Below are positions 16,689 to 24,582 of a stretch of DNA of 64,000 nucleotides, one piece after another. How positions within the stretch are numbered: the first letter of the stretch is position 1; each line of letters begins with the position of its first letter. Below the pieces are notes generated by a model. It was not told where the DNA came from and searched no databases. It saw only the letters and a program-made list of their open reading frames with translations. A program made the translations under genes and the position numbers. This stretch comes from Treponema sp. UBA4377 (GTDB taxonomy: Bacteria > Spirochaetota > Spirochaetia > Treponematales > Treponemataceae), in contig DGRX01000018.1 in NCBI GenBank assembly GCA_002391235.1, forward strand, positions 1 to 64,000, in the 5' to 3' direction.

Positions 16689-17996
16689 ATGCGATTTACA
16701 AGCACGAGAGACAAGACAGTTGACACAAGCTTTTTGCAAGCGGTTTTGGACTGCATGCCGGCGGACGGGGGCCTTTACGTTCCAGAGGGGAACGCCGACT
16801 TGCGCCGCTGGATTTTGTACACAAACGAAAGCACGACATTCGACTCAATTGCCGGAGCGCTTACAAGCGCCTGCATAAACACGGAATTTTCCCCAATCAT
16901 TTGCGAAACGATAGCGACAAAGGCATTTCCCTTTGAGCCAAAGCTAAAGCGCCTTGACGACAATTTGTTCACGCTGGAGCTTTTCAACGGCCCGACGGGA
17001 AGCCACCGCGACTTTGGCGTTTCGTACATGGCGGCCTGCTTGGAAACGATTTTGACATTGAGCGGAAAGACCGCCACATTCCTTGACTTGACTTCCGGCC
17101 CGCACGGCGCTTCTCTTGCAAAGGCCTTGCGCGGAAGCAAAAAGTTAAAGTCGGTCCTGCTTTATCCAAAAGGAACAGTCCGCGGCTTAAGCGAATCCGA
17201 CTTTGTTTGGAACGGCGGGAACATTTATCCGATTGAAATCGACGGCGACTTAAAATACTGCCGCGCCTTAATCCAAGAAATTTTTTCGGACCGCGCGCTT
17301 GTCCAAAAGTTCAGCTTGACAGCGTCAACGACGGCCAACATCGGCCGCCTTTTGCCGCAAGCGTTTTTTTACACCTACGCTTTTTCGCGCCTAAAGGAAA
17401 AAGTTTCGGGCGACATTTACTACGCGATGGCGCCGGGAAACTATTCCAACTTGGTCGCCGGCCTTTACAGCTGGCGCCTTTGCCTTCCGCTGAGAGGCTT
17501 TATCGTTCCAACAAGCGGAGCCTTGGGAGCAGACGTAAAAGGCTTTCCGATAATCACCGACGCGATGGTAAGCGTAAAGGACAGGCCTCCGGTAAACGCA
17601 AGCGATCCGTCAAACCTGGAGCGTTTGGAAGACTTCTTCACCGACTATTCGGCGATGATAAGAAGCTTTGTCTACCCCGCGAAAGTCGACGAAGCCGCGA
17701 CAGAAAGCGCCGCGAAAGAATTGTATAAAAAATACGATTTGATTTCAGACCAAGAAACAGCGGCCGCCTACGGAGCGGTCCAAAAGCGCAAGGACTTGAT
17801 TGACGGCTCGGGCGACGCGGTGGTATTGATTCAGCGCGACCATCCGGCCTACTCTTCAGGCTTTGTCCAAAAATCTTTGGGCGAACGGATTGAAGTTCCG
17901 CAAACGATTCAAGAAGTTCTTAAGCCTTTTGACTTAAATCGGCCCCTTGCAAAGACAAAGGAAGAGTTAGTCAAGATTTTGGAACAAATCCAATAG
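16689..17996 (+). CDS. Threonine synthase-like protein lacking the PLP lysine (probable pseudoenzyme)
   Basis: 435 residues from the ATG at 16689. The overall fold pattern is threonine synthase: N-terminal YTSTR-like start (MRFTSTRDKT), DGGLYVPE, FNGPT, MAPGNYSNLVAGLY, and DPSNLERLEDFF. The catalytic centre is altered: the family box G-P-T-x-x-F-K-D-F reads GPTGSHRDF, so Arg107 (codon 17007-17009) replaces the Schiff-base lysine. The S-G-D-T-G phosphate loop reads SGPHG, and the A-T-N-x-N-D region reads VPTSGALGAD. Normal PLP chemistry should be impossible. It may be a regulator or have a new activity. The frame is intact over the full length, so it is not simply decaying. The stop overlaps the convergent HAD gene. 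Confidence 0.8.
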   Translation: MRFTSTRDKTVDTSFLQAVLDCMPADGGLYVPEGNADLRRWILYTNESTTFDSIAGALTSACINTEFSPIICETIATKAFPFEPKLKRLDDNLFTLELFNGPTGSHRDFGVSYMAACLETILTLSGKTATFLDLTSGPHGASLAKALRGSKKLKSVLLYPKGTVRGLSESDFVWNGGNIYPIEIDGDLKYCRALIQEIFSDRALVQKFSLTASTTANIGRLLPQAFFYTYAFSRLKEKVSGDIYYAMAPGNYSNLVAGLYSWRLCLPLRGFIVPTSGALGADVKGFPIITDAMVSVKDRPPVNASDPSNLERLEDFFTDYSAMIRSFVYPAKVDEAATESAAKELYKKYDLISDQETAAAYGAVQKRKDLIDGSGDAVVLIQRDHPAYSSGFVQKSLGERIEVPQTIQEVLKPFDLNRPLAKTKEELVKILEQIQ

Positions 17997-18608
17997 CTGG
18001 TCAAAGCGGTCAACCTTGGCCGCGAATTCCTGTAAGCTTCCAAAGCCGTAGCCGGCCCAAACAAATTTCACTCCGGCCTCGCGGCAAGCGTCCGCGTCGC
18101 CTTGCGTGTCGCCCACGTAGACCGGCGCCTTTATTCCGTTCCTGCGAACAAGAAGGCGCAAGTTGTCGGCCTTGCCAAGACCGGTGTCGCCGTAACATTC
18201 ATGGTCTTTGATAAAATCCGCGATTTTGTTTTTTTCCATCGTCAACTCTATGTAGCCGGACTGGCAGTTTGAGACAATGTAAAGGCGGAACTTTTGGGCC
18301 AGCGCCTTTATCGTGTCGCGAACTGCGGGATAGGAAATGTCTTCATGGTTTTCTTTTAGCGCTTCCTGCTCGCGGACGCAGCACTGCTTCATCAAAAGGT
18401 CTTTTTGCTCTTGCGTAAGGGCGGGCCACAAGTCGTCGGCGATTACGTTCATCGGCTTTCCGAATTCTTTTTGAAGGCCGCTTGCGTTCACCAAGGCCGC
18501 GTCAAAGCCGCAGTCGGCAATGGCCTTGTTCCAGGCTTTAGCGACAACGCCGGTCGTGTTCCACAAGGTTCCGTCTATGTCCAAAATTATTCCGTCGGTC
18601 TTTATCAT
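17967..18608 (-). CDS. HAD-family hydrolase (phosphoglycolate phosphatase-like)
   Basis: 213 residues. HAD motif I DIDGTLWNT gives the two catalytic Asp residues. Motif II is VSNCQSG, a Lys lies near 135-155, and motif IV is YVGDTQGDADA. A helical cap lies between motifs I and II, as in the Gph/PGP subfamily. It is expected to remove phosphate from a small metabolite; substrate unknown. TATAAT lies 11 bases before the ATG at 18608 and no Shine-Dalgarno is seen. The 3' end overlaps the convergent threonine-synthase-like gene by 30 bases. Confidence 0.87.
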   Translation of the reverse strand: MIKTDGIILDIDGTLWNTTGVVAKAWNKAIADCGFDAALVNASGLQKEFGKPMNVIADDLWPALTQEQKDLLMKQCCVREQEALKENHEDISYPAVRDTIKALAQKFRLYIVSNCQSGYIELTMEKNKIADFIKDHECYGDTGLGKADNLRLLVRRNGIKAPVYVGDTQGDADACREAGVKFVWAGYGFGSLQEFAAKVDRFDQLLDLFQNLD

Positions 18609-18693
18609 CGTTCCGCAATATTATAATAGAACAGATTGAAATGCAAGCGCTCTTTTGCTATACTAAGCCAAGACAGAACGAAAGGAGAATGGC

Positions 18694-19626
18694 ATGGGCG
18701 TAGAAGCGCAAAACGAATACGACTTTATTTCAATCGGAGCGGGAGCCGCTGGCCTTGCGGCCGTCCAATACGCGGCGCGCTCGGGACTAAGCGCGTTGGC
18801 CCTTGACCTTTCAGTGGCGGGCGGACAAGTTTTAAAAATCGCCGCTTTGGAAAACTATCCCGGAGTTTTTCCTCCGGCCAACGGCTACGCCTTTATCCAG
18901 ACCATGCAAAAGCAAGCCGAAGCCTTTGGCGCCAAAATCACAAGCGCGAGCGTAAAGTCAATCGACAAGGTTCAGGACAAATTTGAAATTGAGACAAGCA
19001 AGGGAAAGTACACGGCAAAGGCAATAGTCCTTGCGACCGGAGCCGAGCACAGAAAGCTTGGCGTTCCAGGCGAAAAGGAATTGGAAGGCCGAGGGGTAAG
19101 CTACTGCGCGGTTTGCGACGGCCCTCTTTTTAGGAACAAGACGATTTTTGTAATCGGCGGAGGAGACGCGGCTTGCGACGAAGCCAACTATCTTTCGCAG
19201 CTGGCCGAAAAAGTTTACTTAGTCCACCGCCGCGACCAATTGCGCGCGCAAAAGGCCGTCGCCGACCGGGTTTTGGCCAATCCCAAAATCTCGGTATTGT
19301 GGAACAGCACGCTTGAAGAAATCAAGGGAACGCAAAAAGTCGAGGCCGTAGTCATAAAAAATGTCCAAGACGGGTCACTAACCGAAATGCCCGCCGCCGC
19401 CGTGTTCGTGAGCGTCGGAATGATTCCGCAAAACCAATTGCTTTCAACGCTAAAAACCGACGAGGCCGGCTACATCGTGACCGACGAAAAAATGCGGACA
19501 GCCGTGCCCGGCCTTTACGCGGCGGGCGACGTGCGCTCAAAGCCTTTCCGCCAAGTTGTCACGGCCACAAGCGACGGAGCGATCGCGGCCTTTGAGGCGG
19601 CCGACTACATTCGAGGCCTTGCATAA
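18694..19626 (+). CDS. trxB: Thioredoxin-disulfide reductase
   Basis: 310 residues, normal length. FAD-binding GAGAAGLAA (15-23), redox-active C138-A-V-C141 followed by DGP (usually C-A-T-C-D-G), NADPH-binding GGGDAACDEA and C-terminal AAGDV. It uses NADPH to reduce thioredoxin (7187-7501). GAAAGGAG lies ahead of the ATG, with TATACT upstream inside TTTTGCTATACT. The glycosidase gene begins 2 bases after its stop, so the two are probably co-transcribed. Confidence 0.93.
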   Translation: MGVEAQNEYDFISIGAGAAGLAAVQYAARSGLSALALDLSVAGGQVLKIAALENYPGVFPPANGYAFIQTMQKQAEAFGAKITSASVKSIDKVQDKFEIETSKGKYTAKAIVLATGAEHRKLGVPGEKELEGRGVSYCAVCDGPLFRNKTIFVIGGGDAACDEANYLSQLAEKVYLVHRRDQLRAQKAVADRVLANPKISVLWNSTLEEIKGTQKVEAVVIKNVQDGSLTEMPAAAVFVSVGMIPQNQLLSTLKTDEAGYIVTDEKMRTAVPGLYAAGDVRSKPFRQVVTATSDGAIAAFEAADYIRGLA

Positions 19627-19628
19627 AA

Positions 19629-21377
19629 ATGAAAGCCGCCATAACAAAAATGTCCAAAAGCAAAAATTATTTCCAGGCCAAAAAGCCCGCCGCCTCGTTC
19701 GCGACGGCGCTTGCTTTCGCGCTCGCGCTTTTGCTTGCGTTCCCCAAAAACGCAGCCGCGCAAGAGGACATAAACTTTTGGAGCGACTACCCCAACGAGG
19801 AATTGGCCGACGCGCTCGTTTCGCGGATGAGCGACGAAGAGCTTTACGCGCAAATATTGATGTTCGGCTGGGCGGGCGCGGAGCCTAGCGACCTGTTGAA
19901 CGAATGGGTCTTGTCGCGCGGCTTGGGAAGCGTGAAAGTTTTTGGCTGGAACACCGACAACACGACGCTGGTGGCGCGCTCGGTAAAGGCGTTGCAGCAA
20001 AAGGCGCAAAGGCGCAAACTTCAGATTCCGCTGTTCGTGGCCACCGACCAAGAGGGCGGCTGGATCCGCCACGTAAAGGGAAACACATCCATCACGCCAG
20101 GAAACCTTTCGATTGGAGCCTCAGGCTATCCTTACGACGCGTATTATTCGGGCTACTACATCAACCGCGAAATCGCCGCGCTAGGCATCAACATGAATTT
20201 CGCGCCGACAATCGATTTGTACACCGACAAAAATTCCACGATAATCGGAACGCGCTCATTTGGAGAGAACGCCCGCATCGCGGGAATTCTTGGAGCGGCG
20301 TGGGCAAAGGGCTGCCTTGACGCGGGCGTGATTCCGACGGCAAAGCATTTTCCGGGCCACGGCGACACGCAGAACGACTCGCACTTGTTTTTGCCCAGCA
20401 TCAACATCGACCAAAAAACTTTTGAAAACCGCGAGTTGGTTCCGTTTAAATATTTGATAAAGGAAAACGTTCCCGCGATAATGAGCGGCCACCTAAGCTT
20501 TCCGCAGCTGCGGCCCAACGGAGAGCCGGCCAGCCTTAGCGAATATTTTTTGACCGACATTCTGCGAAAGCAAATGGGCTACAAGGGCCTTATCATCACA
20601 GACGACATGATGATGAACGGAGCCACAATGTACGCAGGCTCTGTCTCGCGCGCCTTTAAGATGGCCGTGGACGCGGGAAACGACATCGTGATTTCTTCGA
20701 CCACAGCGCAGCTTGACGAGCCGCTTTGGACAAATGTTATAGCCGCGATGAAGCGCGACTCAGGCTTTAGGAACAAAGTTGTGGCCGCCGCGCGCCGCGT
20801 GATTCTAGCAAAGCTGAATTATTACAAAGGAAAGAACACCGCTCCCCTTTACCCAGACGAAAGCGCGATTGACCAGCGCATTCCCGACAAAGAAGGACAG
20901 GCCTTTTTCTTGGACCAAGCCTGCCGCTCGATTACAGCCGCGCGCGCGAAGTCGCTTCCGTTCACAAGGGAAAAAGCCGGAAAAGTTTTGCTCTGCGGAA
21001 GCGAGCCGCAATTCTTTAAGGCTGGAAAAGAGCGCTGGCCTTCTAGCGGAGAGTTCCGCTTTAACTACGCGATGGGTCCAAACGAAACGCAATGGGCAGC
21101 GCAAAACATTCCGCAAACGGCCCAAGGCTACGACACAATCATAATTTGCGTCGCCGACCAAAACTCCGCGGCCGCCGCAAAAAGCTTGGAAGGCCTTGCG
21201 CGCTCCGGGAAGAAGGTCGTAATCTTTGCGATAATGTCTCCGGTGTTGGTAAAAGACTTTGACTGGGCCGACACGATTTTATTGGGCTATTCCTATTCGC
21301 CCTACGCGCTAGAGGCCTTGGTCGGCGCGGCGGCCGGCGAGTTCGTTCCGCCCGGAACAGAACCGATTGGCGAGTGA
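19629..21377 (+). CDS. Exported glycoside hydrolase family 3 beta-N-acetylhexosaminidase (NagZ-like)
   Basis: 582 residues. The N-terminal 45 residues form an export signal: a Lys-rich start, a long Ala/Leu stretch, and AAA-Q as a likely cleavage site. The GH3 domain has DQEGGWIRH, KHFPGHGDTQNDSH (the NagZ loop carrying the acid/base His-Asp pair) and IITDDMMM with the nucleophile Asp. NagZ enzymes cut N-acetylglucosamine from muropeptides; an exported form could recycle wall or attack diet or host glycans. A C-terminal region of about 200 residues beyond the catalytic domain resembles the second GH3 domain. It starts 2 bases after trxB. Confidence 0.9.
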   Translation: MKAAITKMSKSKNYFQAKKPAASFATALAFALALLLAFPKNAAAQEDINFWSDYPNEELADALVSRMSDEELYAQILMFGWAGAEPSDLLNEWVLSRGLGSVKVFGWNTDNTTLVARSVKALQQKAQRRKLQIPLFVATDQEGGWIRHVKGNTSITPGNLSIGASGYPYDAYYSGYYINREIAALGINMNFAPTIDLYTDKNSTIIGTRSFGENARIAGILGAAWAKGCLDAGVIPTAKHFPGHGDTQNDSHLFLPSINIDQKTFENRELVPFKYLIKENVPAIMSGHLSFPQLRPNGEPASLSEYFLTDILRKQMGYKGLIITDDMMMNGATMYAGSVSRAFKMAVDAGNDIVISSTTAQLDEPLWTNVIAAMKRDSGFRNKVVAAARRVILAKLNYYKGKNTAPLYPDESAIDQRIPDKEGQAFFLDQACRSITAARAKSLPFTREKAGKVLLCGSEPQFFKAGKERWPSSGEFRFNYAMGPNETQWAAQNIPQTAQGYDTIIICVADQNSAAAAKSLEGLARSGKKVVIFAIMSPVLVKDFDWADTILLGYSYSPYALEALVGAAAGEFVPPGTEPIGE

Positions 21378-21387
21378 GCGAAAAGCG

Positions 21388-21478
21388 TTCGCAAGCCTAA
21401 GAAGCGGCGTCACAAAAATCATTCGCAAGCCTAAAAAGCGGCGCGGCCAGAGTCGTCAGGAAGCCTAAGAAGCGCGGT
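21388..21478. repeat. Three direct repeats with 34-bp period
   Basis: AAGCCTAA followed by GAAGCG or AAAGCG starts at 21393, 21427 and 21461, exactly 34 bases apart. Units 1 and 2 share TTCGCAAGCCTAA-x-AAGCGGCG; unit 3 is more diverged and contains the stop codon and last codons of the MmcQ/YjbR gene on the minus strand. Confidence 0.8.
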
Positions 21479-22151
21479 CCTTCCCCATCACCAAGGCGCG
21501 GCTTTGTTCGGTGAGCGAGCGCAAAAGATCAAAGTCCGTCGCGCTTGTAAGCAAAACCGTTATCCAATGCTTTTTGTTCATGTGGTAGGCAGGAAAGATT
21601 GTTTTTTTGTCGGCAAGCTCCGCGACGCGCTCCGGATCCGCCTTTAGGTTTACCGCGAAAACTTTTTTGTCGTTGGACAGTCCAATATTCTTGTAGGTGA
21701 TTTCCATCACAAGCGCGAACCATTTTTGGTTGGGGCAGCGGAAAACCGCCGCGTCTGAATAGCGCTTGGCCGCGCCTTCTTCTTGCGCCCACGGAAAGTC
21801 CGCCTTGCAATTAAACTGGCGCTCGATAAAGTCAAAGTATTTTTTGTGAATGTCTTCCGACTCAAAGCAGCGCTCGTAAAAATCGTCAACGATTTTTTGA
21901 ACCTCTTCCCTGACGGCGGCCACAAAAGAACCTCGGGCGCCGCGCATGTCAAAGGGCGCGTAAATTTCGTCCGTCGCCGCGTCGTAAACTTGCGCCGTCA
22001 AAGTCTGGCCGCGAATCTCAAGCAGCGCGTAAAAGTCTCCGCCAGAGAGCGCCTTTTTGCAAACACAAGAGCCGCCGCGCTTTTTAAATCCAAACGCCGC
22101 GAACTTTTCTTTTATCGGTCTTGCGGAAGAAAAAACGTAGCTGTAGTCCAT
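21465..22151 (-). CDS. MmcQ/YjbR family protein
   Basis: 228 residues from the ATG at 22151, six codons inside the longest frame. TATACT lies 6 bases before this ATG, so it is probably leaderless. The C-terminal part has the MmcQ/YjbR (DUF419) pattern: KWFALVMEI, FAVNLKADPERVAEL, PAYHMNKKHWITV and LLRSLTEQSRALV. The family has a cyaY-like fold and is annotated as DNA-binding, with no firm role. The N-terminal 110 residues form an extra domain. The 3' end runs into 34-bp repeats. Confidence 0.8.
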   Translation of the reverse strand: MDYSYVFSSARPIKEKFAAFGFKKRGGSCVCKKALSGGDFYALLEIRGQTLTAQVYDAATDEIYAPFDMRGARGSFVAAVREEVQKIVDDFYERCFESEDIHKKYFDFIERQFNCKADFPWAQEEGAAKRYSDAAVFRCPNQKWFALVMEITYKNIGLSNDKKVFAVNLKADPERVAELADKKTIFPAYHMNKKHWITVLLTSATDFDLLRSLTEQSRALVMGKDRAS

Positions 22152-22184
22152 GGGAAGAGTATAGCGCATATCCTTATTTTTTTC

Positions 22185-22213
22185 TTGACAAATTTTATTT
22201 TTATGATTATATT
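22185..22213 (+). promoter_or_regulatory. Promoter of the RNase III/CoiA-like nuclease operon
   Basis: TTGACA (22185-22190), 17-base spacer, TATATT (22208-22213), in AT-rich DNA; transcription should begin near 22220. Confidence 0.7.
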
Positions 22214-22219
22214 TGAATT

Positions 22220-22409
22220 ATAGGCGTGAGAAAACCGCAAATATGTTCTAAAATCATTTTGAATGTCGCGTGTCGATGCAAGTTGCGCGCAGCAATCAAG
22301 ATCTTCTTAGTTCACCATTTTCTGTTTTCTTAAAATGCCAATCGACAATTTAATTTCTCAAGAATTGCTGACAGGAGCATTACGCCTAAATCTATTTTAG
22401 GAGTTCTTT
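22220..22409 (+). promoter_or_regulatory. About 190-base 5' leader of the RNase III-like gene, with Shine-Dalgarno-sequestering hairpin
   Basis: The leader is long compared with other genes here. CCTAAA (22385-22390) pairs with TTTAGG (22396-22401) around a 5-base loop, burying part of the AGGAG at 22399-22403. A 21-codon frame (22335-22400) ends on this hairpin but lacks a ribosome site. RNase III genes in other bacteria autoregulate through cleavage of leader hairpins, so similar control is plausible here. Confidence 0.45.
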
Positions 22410-23528
22410 ATGGAACAAAAAGAATTTGACTCGCGTCACATCCAACAAGTAATTGGATATGAGTTCAAAAACATTGGATTGCTTACACAAGCATTTATAC
22501 GAAAGTCGTACGCGCAAGAACATCCTGGCATTGCCGATAATGAAGTTCTTGAATTTTATGGCGACGCCGCGCTGAATGCCTACTTATGCCAACGAATGTA
22601 TAACGCTTTTGGAAAAGTTGAAAAAACAGAATACATATCAGAAAAAAGCGAAGGGGAACTTTCTGAAATTCGTTCATGGTTTGCCAGAAAAGAGAACTTA
22701 GCCAACAGCATAAAAAATTTGGAACTTGAAGAACTGTTATTCATAAGTTCTAGCGATGAGAAAAACGGAGCGCGAAAAAGCAATTCTGTTTGCGAAGATT
22801 TATTCGAAGCAATTGTAGGCGCGGTGGCTATCGATAGCAATTGGAATAATGAATACATCAAAAATGTCTGCGAAAAACTGTTTTCCGCGTCTGATTTTTA
22901 CGAAAACTATGAAGAAAAACTTAAAGAAGAATGCATAAAGCATGGTTGGGAACTGCCAATCGCAAAGGATGAATTACTATGGCCAAGAATGCAAGTCGAA
23001 AACTTACAAAACTGGAGCCTGCCGTTACAAGAACAAGCCATCCACATATCGTTACCATATCAAAATTCATTTGGATTAAACAACAAAATCTACCCTCATG
23101 AAGAAAGATACTCCTTTGAGATTCGTAACATAAGAACATCACTATTTTCTTATAATCCAACATATAGCGCAACAAAACCCGAATCAATAAGATATGCTGC
23201 AAAATTGTATTATGAATGGATTTTGCGGCGTGACAAAATAATTAAAGTAATTCCAAAAATAGATCCAGAAAATCCCGCAAGCCAACTTCATGAGTTGCAG
23301 CAAAAAGGTTTGATAAGAGAACCTTTATTTGAATTTTCGGAAAGCCATGACAAAGGTGGAAACCCAATCTGGCTATGCACCTGCAAATTAGCAGAAGCTG
23401 AATGGACTATTCAAGAACGCGACGCTTCAAAGAAAAAAGCAAAACAAAAAGCCGCAGCTGAAGCGCTGTCTTATTTTATTGGCGAAGAAATCACACTTAA
23501 AAAGAATACGGAGAAGAAAATAAAATGA
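22410..23528 (+). CDS. RNase III-like endoribonuclease with dsRNA-binding domain and a large insert
   Basis: 372 residues, much longer than housekeeping RNase III (about 230-250). The catalytic domain is intact: NEVLEFYGDAAL (44-55) gives E45, E48 and D52, and EDLFEAIVGAVAID (129-142) gives D130 and E133, the metal-binding acids. The C-terminal 289-357 is a dsRBD: QLHELQQKG, then WTIQERDASKKKAKQKAAAEAL. Between them, residues 165-285 are an unrecognised insert. It should cut double-stranded RNA. It overlaps the next nuclease gene by 4 bases, has a long leader, and is AT-rich. It is probably an accessory paralogue; a defence or RNA-processing role is inferred. Confidence 0.85.
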   Translation: MEQKEFDSRHIQQVIGYEFKNIGLLTQAFIRKSYAQEHPGIADNEVLEFYGDAALNAYLCQRMYNAFGKVEKTEYISEKSEGELSEIRSWFARKENLANSIKNLELEELLFISSSDEKNGARKSNSVCEDLFEAIVGAVAIDSNWNNEYIKNVCEKLFSASDFYENYEEKLKEECIKHGWELPIAKDELLWPRMQVENLQNWSLPLQEQAIHISLPYQNSFGLNNKIYPHEERYSFEIRNIRTSLFSYNPTYSATKPESIRYAAKLYYEWILRRDKIIKVIPKIDPENPASQLHELQQKGLIREPLFEFSESHDKGGNPIWLCTCKLAEAEWTIQERDASKKKAKQKAAAEALSYFIGEEITLKKNTEKKIK

Positions 23529-24547
23529 AAGAATATAAAGTTAAGCTTCCTTGCGGAATAAACAAAGATGGAAAAGTAGTGTATATTAATGACGCTAAAA
23601 ATGGATTATCATGTGAATGCTTTTGTCCAGGATGTAAACAAGCGCTTGTTGCGAAGAATGGCGGAACAAAACGCGAATATCACTTTGCTCATTTGAATAT
23701 TGCCGAATGCGAACACGGATATCAGTCTGCTTTGCATTACATGGGAAAAGATTTGTTTCTTGAAATGGAATATTTTACATTTGTAAAAGATGGCAAAACC
23801 GAAAAATATAAAATCGATTCCGTTGAACTTGAATACAAGCTTGGCAATATCATTCCAGACATTCTTATTACATGCGATGGAAAGCAATTTATTGTTGAAA
23901 TATTCGTCACACATGCCGTTGATGATGAAAAGAAAGGAAAAATAAAAAACCTGAAAATTTCAGCAATTGAAATCGACTTGTCTAGATTTAAGACCGCCCC
24001 CATCGACAAAGAAACCTTAAAGCAAGAATTGCAAAATCCCGACAACTTTAGTTGGATATACGATGCAGACCATGATTTAATTGAACAAAAAGGAAACATT
24101 ATTCAACAATTTGGATTAAAAATCCCAATTGAAATTGGCGAAATACTTGCATGTCCTCAACTTGCAAATCAAAGCAATCAATTTGCCAGAGGCGTAACAC
24201 TTAATTTTTGTTTACATTGTCCTCACTGTGTATATAAAAACGGGCAAGCATTTATTTCCTGCGGAAAAATTCTTCCTGCTGTTTTGAACTTTGAAACAAA
24301 AGAAAAATTATCAACAAATATTTTTGTGAACGACAACAAAGTTATGTTTGCAAGCGAGTTCAAGAATTTTGCTGAAAATTTGAACAAAGAACTACAACTA
24401 GCTGTGAACCAACAGTTTCAAATACTCAAATCAATTGTTGTAAATCAATACGCTCAGGCATATCGTTCGCTTACCAGCCAAAGTCAACAACAAAACAGGT
24501 CAAATTATCATCGACCTTATCACAGAAAACGTCGTGGATTTTATTGA
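23525..24547 (+). CDS. CoiA-like (competence/restriction-type) nuclease with zinc-finger motifs
   Basis: 340 residues, overlapping the RNase III-like gene (ATGA). The N-terminus has CPGC (34-37) and HFAH (53-56), followed by C62 and LHYMGK, the CoiA-type zinc module before the nuclease. IIPDIL (109-114) with D112 and VEIFVTH (124-130) with E125 match the PD-(D/E)xK nuclease core. A second cysteine cluster (C210, C229, C232, C235, C246) and a basic tail (residues 327-338, Arg/His/Lys-rich) suggest nucleic-acid binding. CoiA-like proteins are linked to competence and, in some contexts, to defence islands. The last 20 bases are close to the promoter of the following gene. Confidence 0.75.
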   Translation: MKEYKVKLPCGINKDGKVVYINDAKNGLSCECFCPGCKQALVAKNGGTKREYHFAHLNIAECEHGYQSALHYMGKDLFLEMEYFTFVKDGKTEKYKIDSVELEYKLGNIIPDILITCDGKQFIVEIFVTHAVDDEKKGKIKNLKISAIEIDLSRFKTAPIDKETLKQELQNPDNFSWIYDADHDLIEQKGNIIQQFGLKIPIEIGEILACPQLANQSNQFARGVTLNFCLHCPHCVYKNGQAFISCGKILPAVLNFETKEKLSTNIFVNDNKVMFASEFKNFAENLNKELQLAVNQQFQILKSIVVNQYAQAYRSLTSQSQQQNRSNYHRPYHRKRRGFY

Positions 24548-24554
24548 AAAACCA

Positions 24555-24563
24555 TGCTATAAT
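24555..24563 (+). promoter_or_regulatory. Extended -10 promoter of the secreted repeat protein gene
   Basis: TGCTATAAT (TGn extended -10; TATAAT 24558-24563). No good -35 is needed for this type. It starts just after the upstream stop; AAGGAG then precedes the ATG at 24583. Confidence 0.55.
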
Positions 24564-24582
24564 ACATATAAGGAGCAATCAA

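Noticed and set aside
21388..21478. CRISPR array (regular 34-bp period)
   Set aside because: The repeat core is about 14-22 bases with only three diverging units, spacers of about 12 bases, and no cas genes.
22335..22400. 21-codon ORF in the leader of the RNase III-like gene
   Set aside because: No Shine-Dalgarno and no homology. It may be chance; mentioned only as part of the leader.
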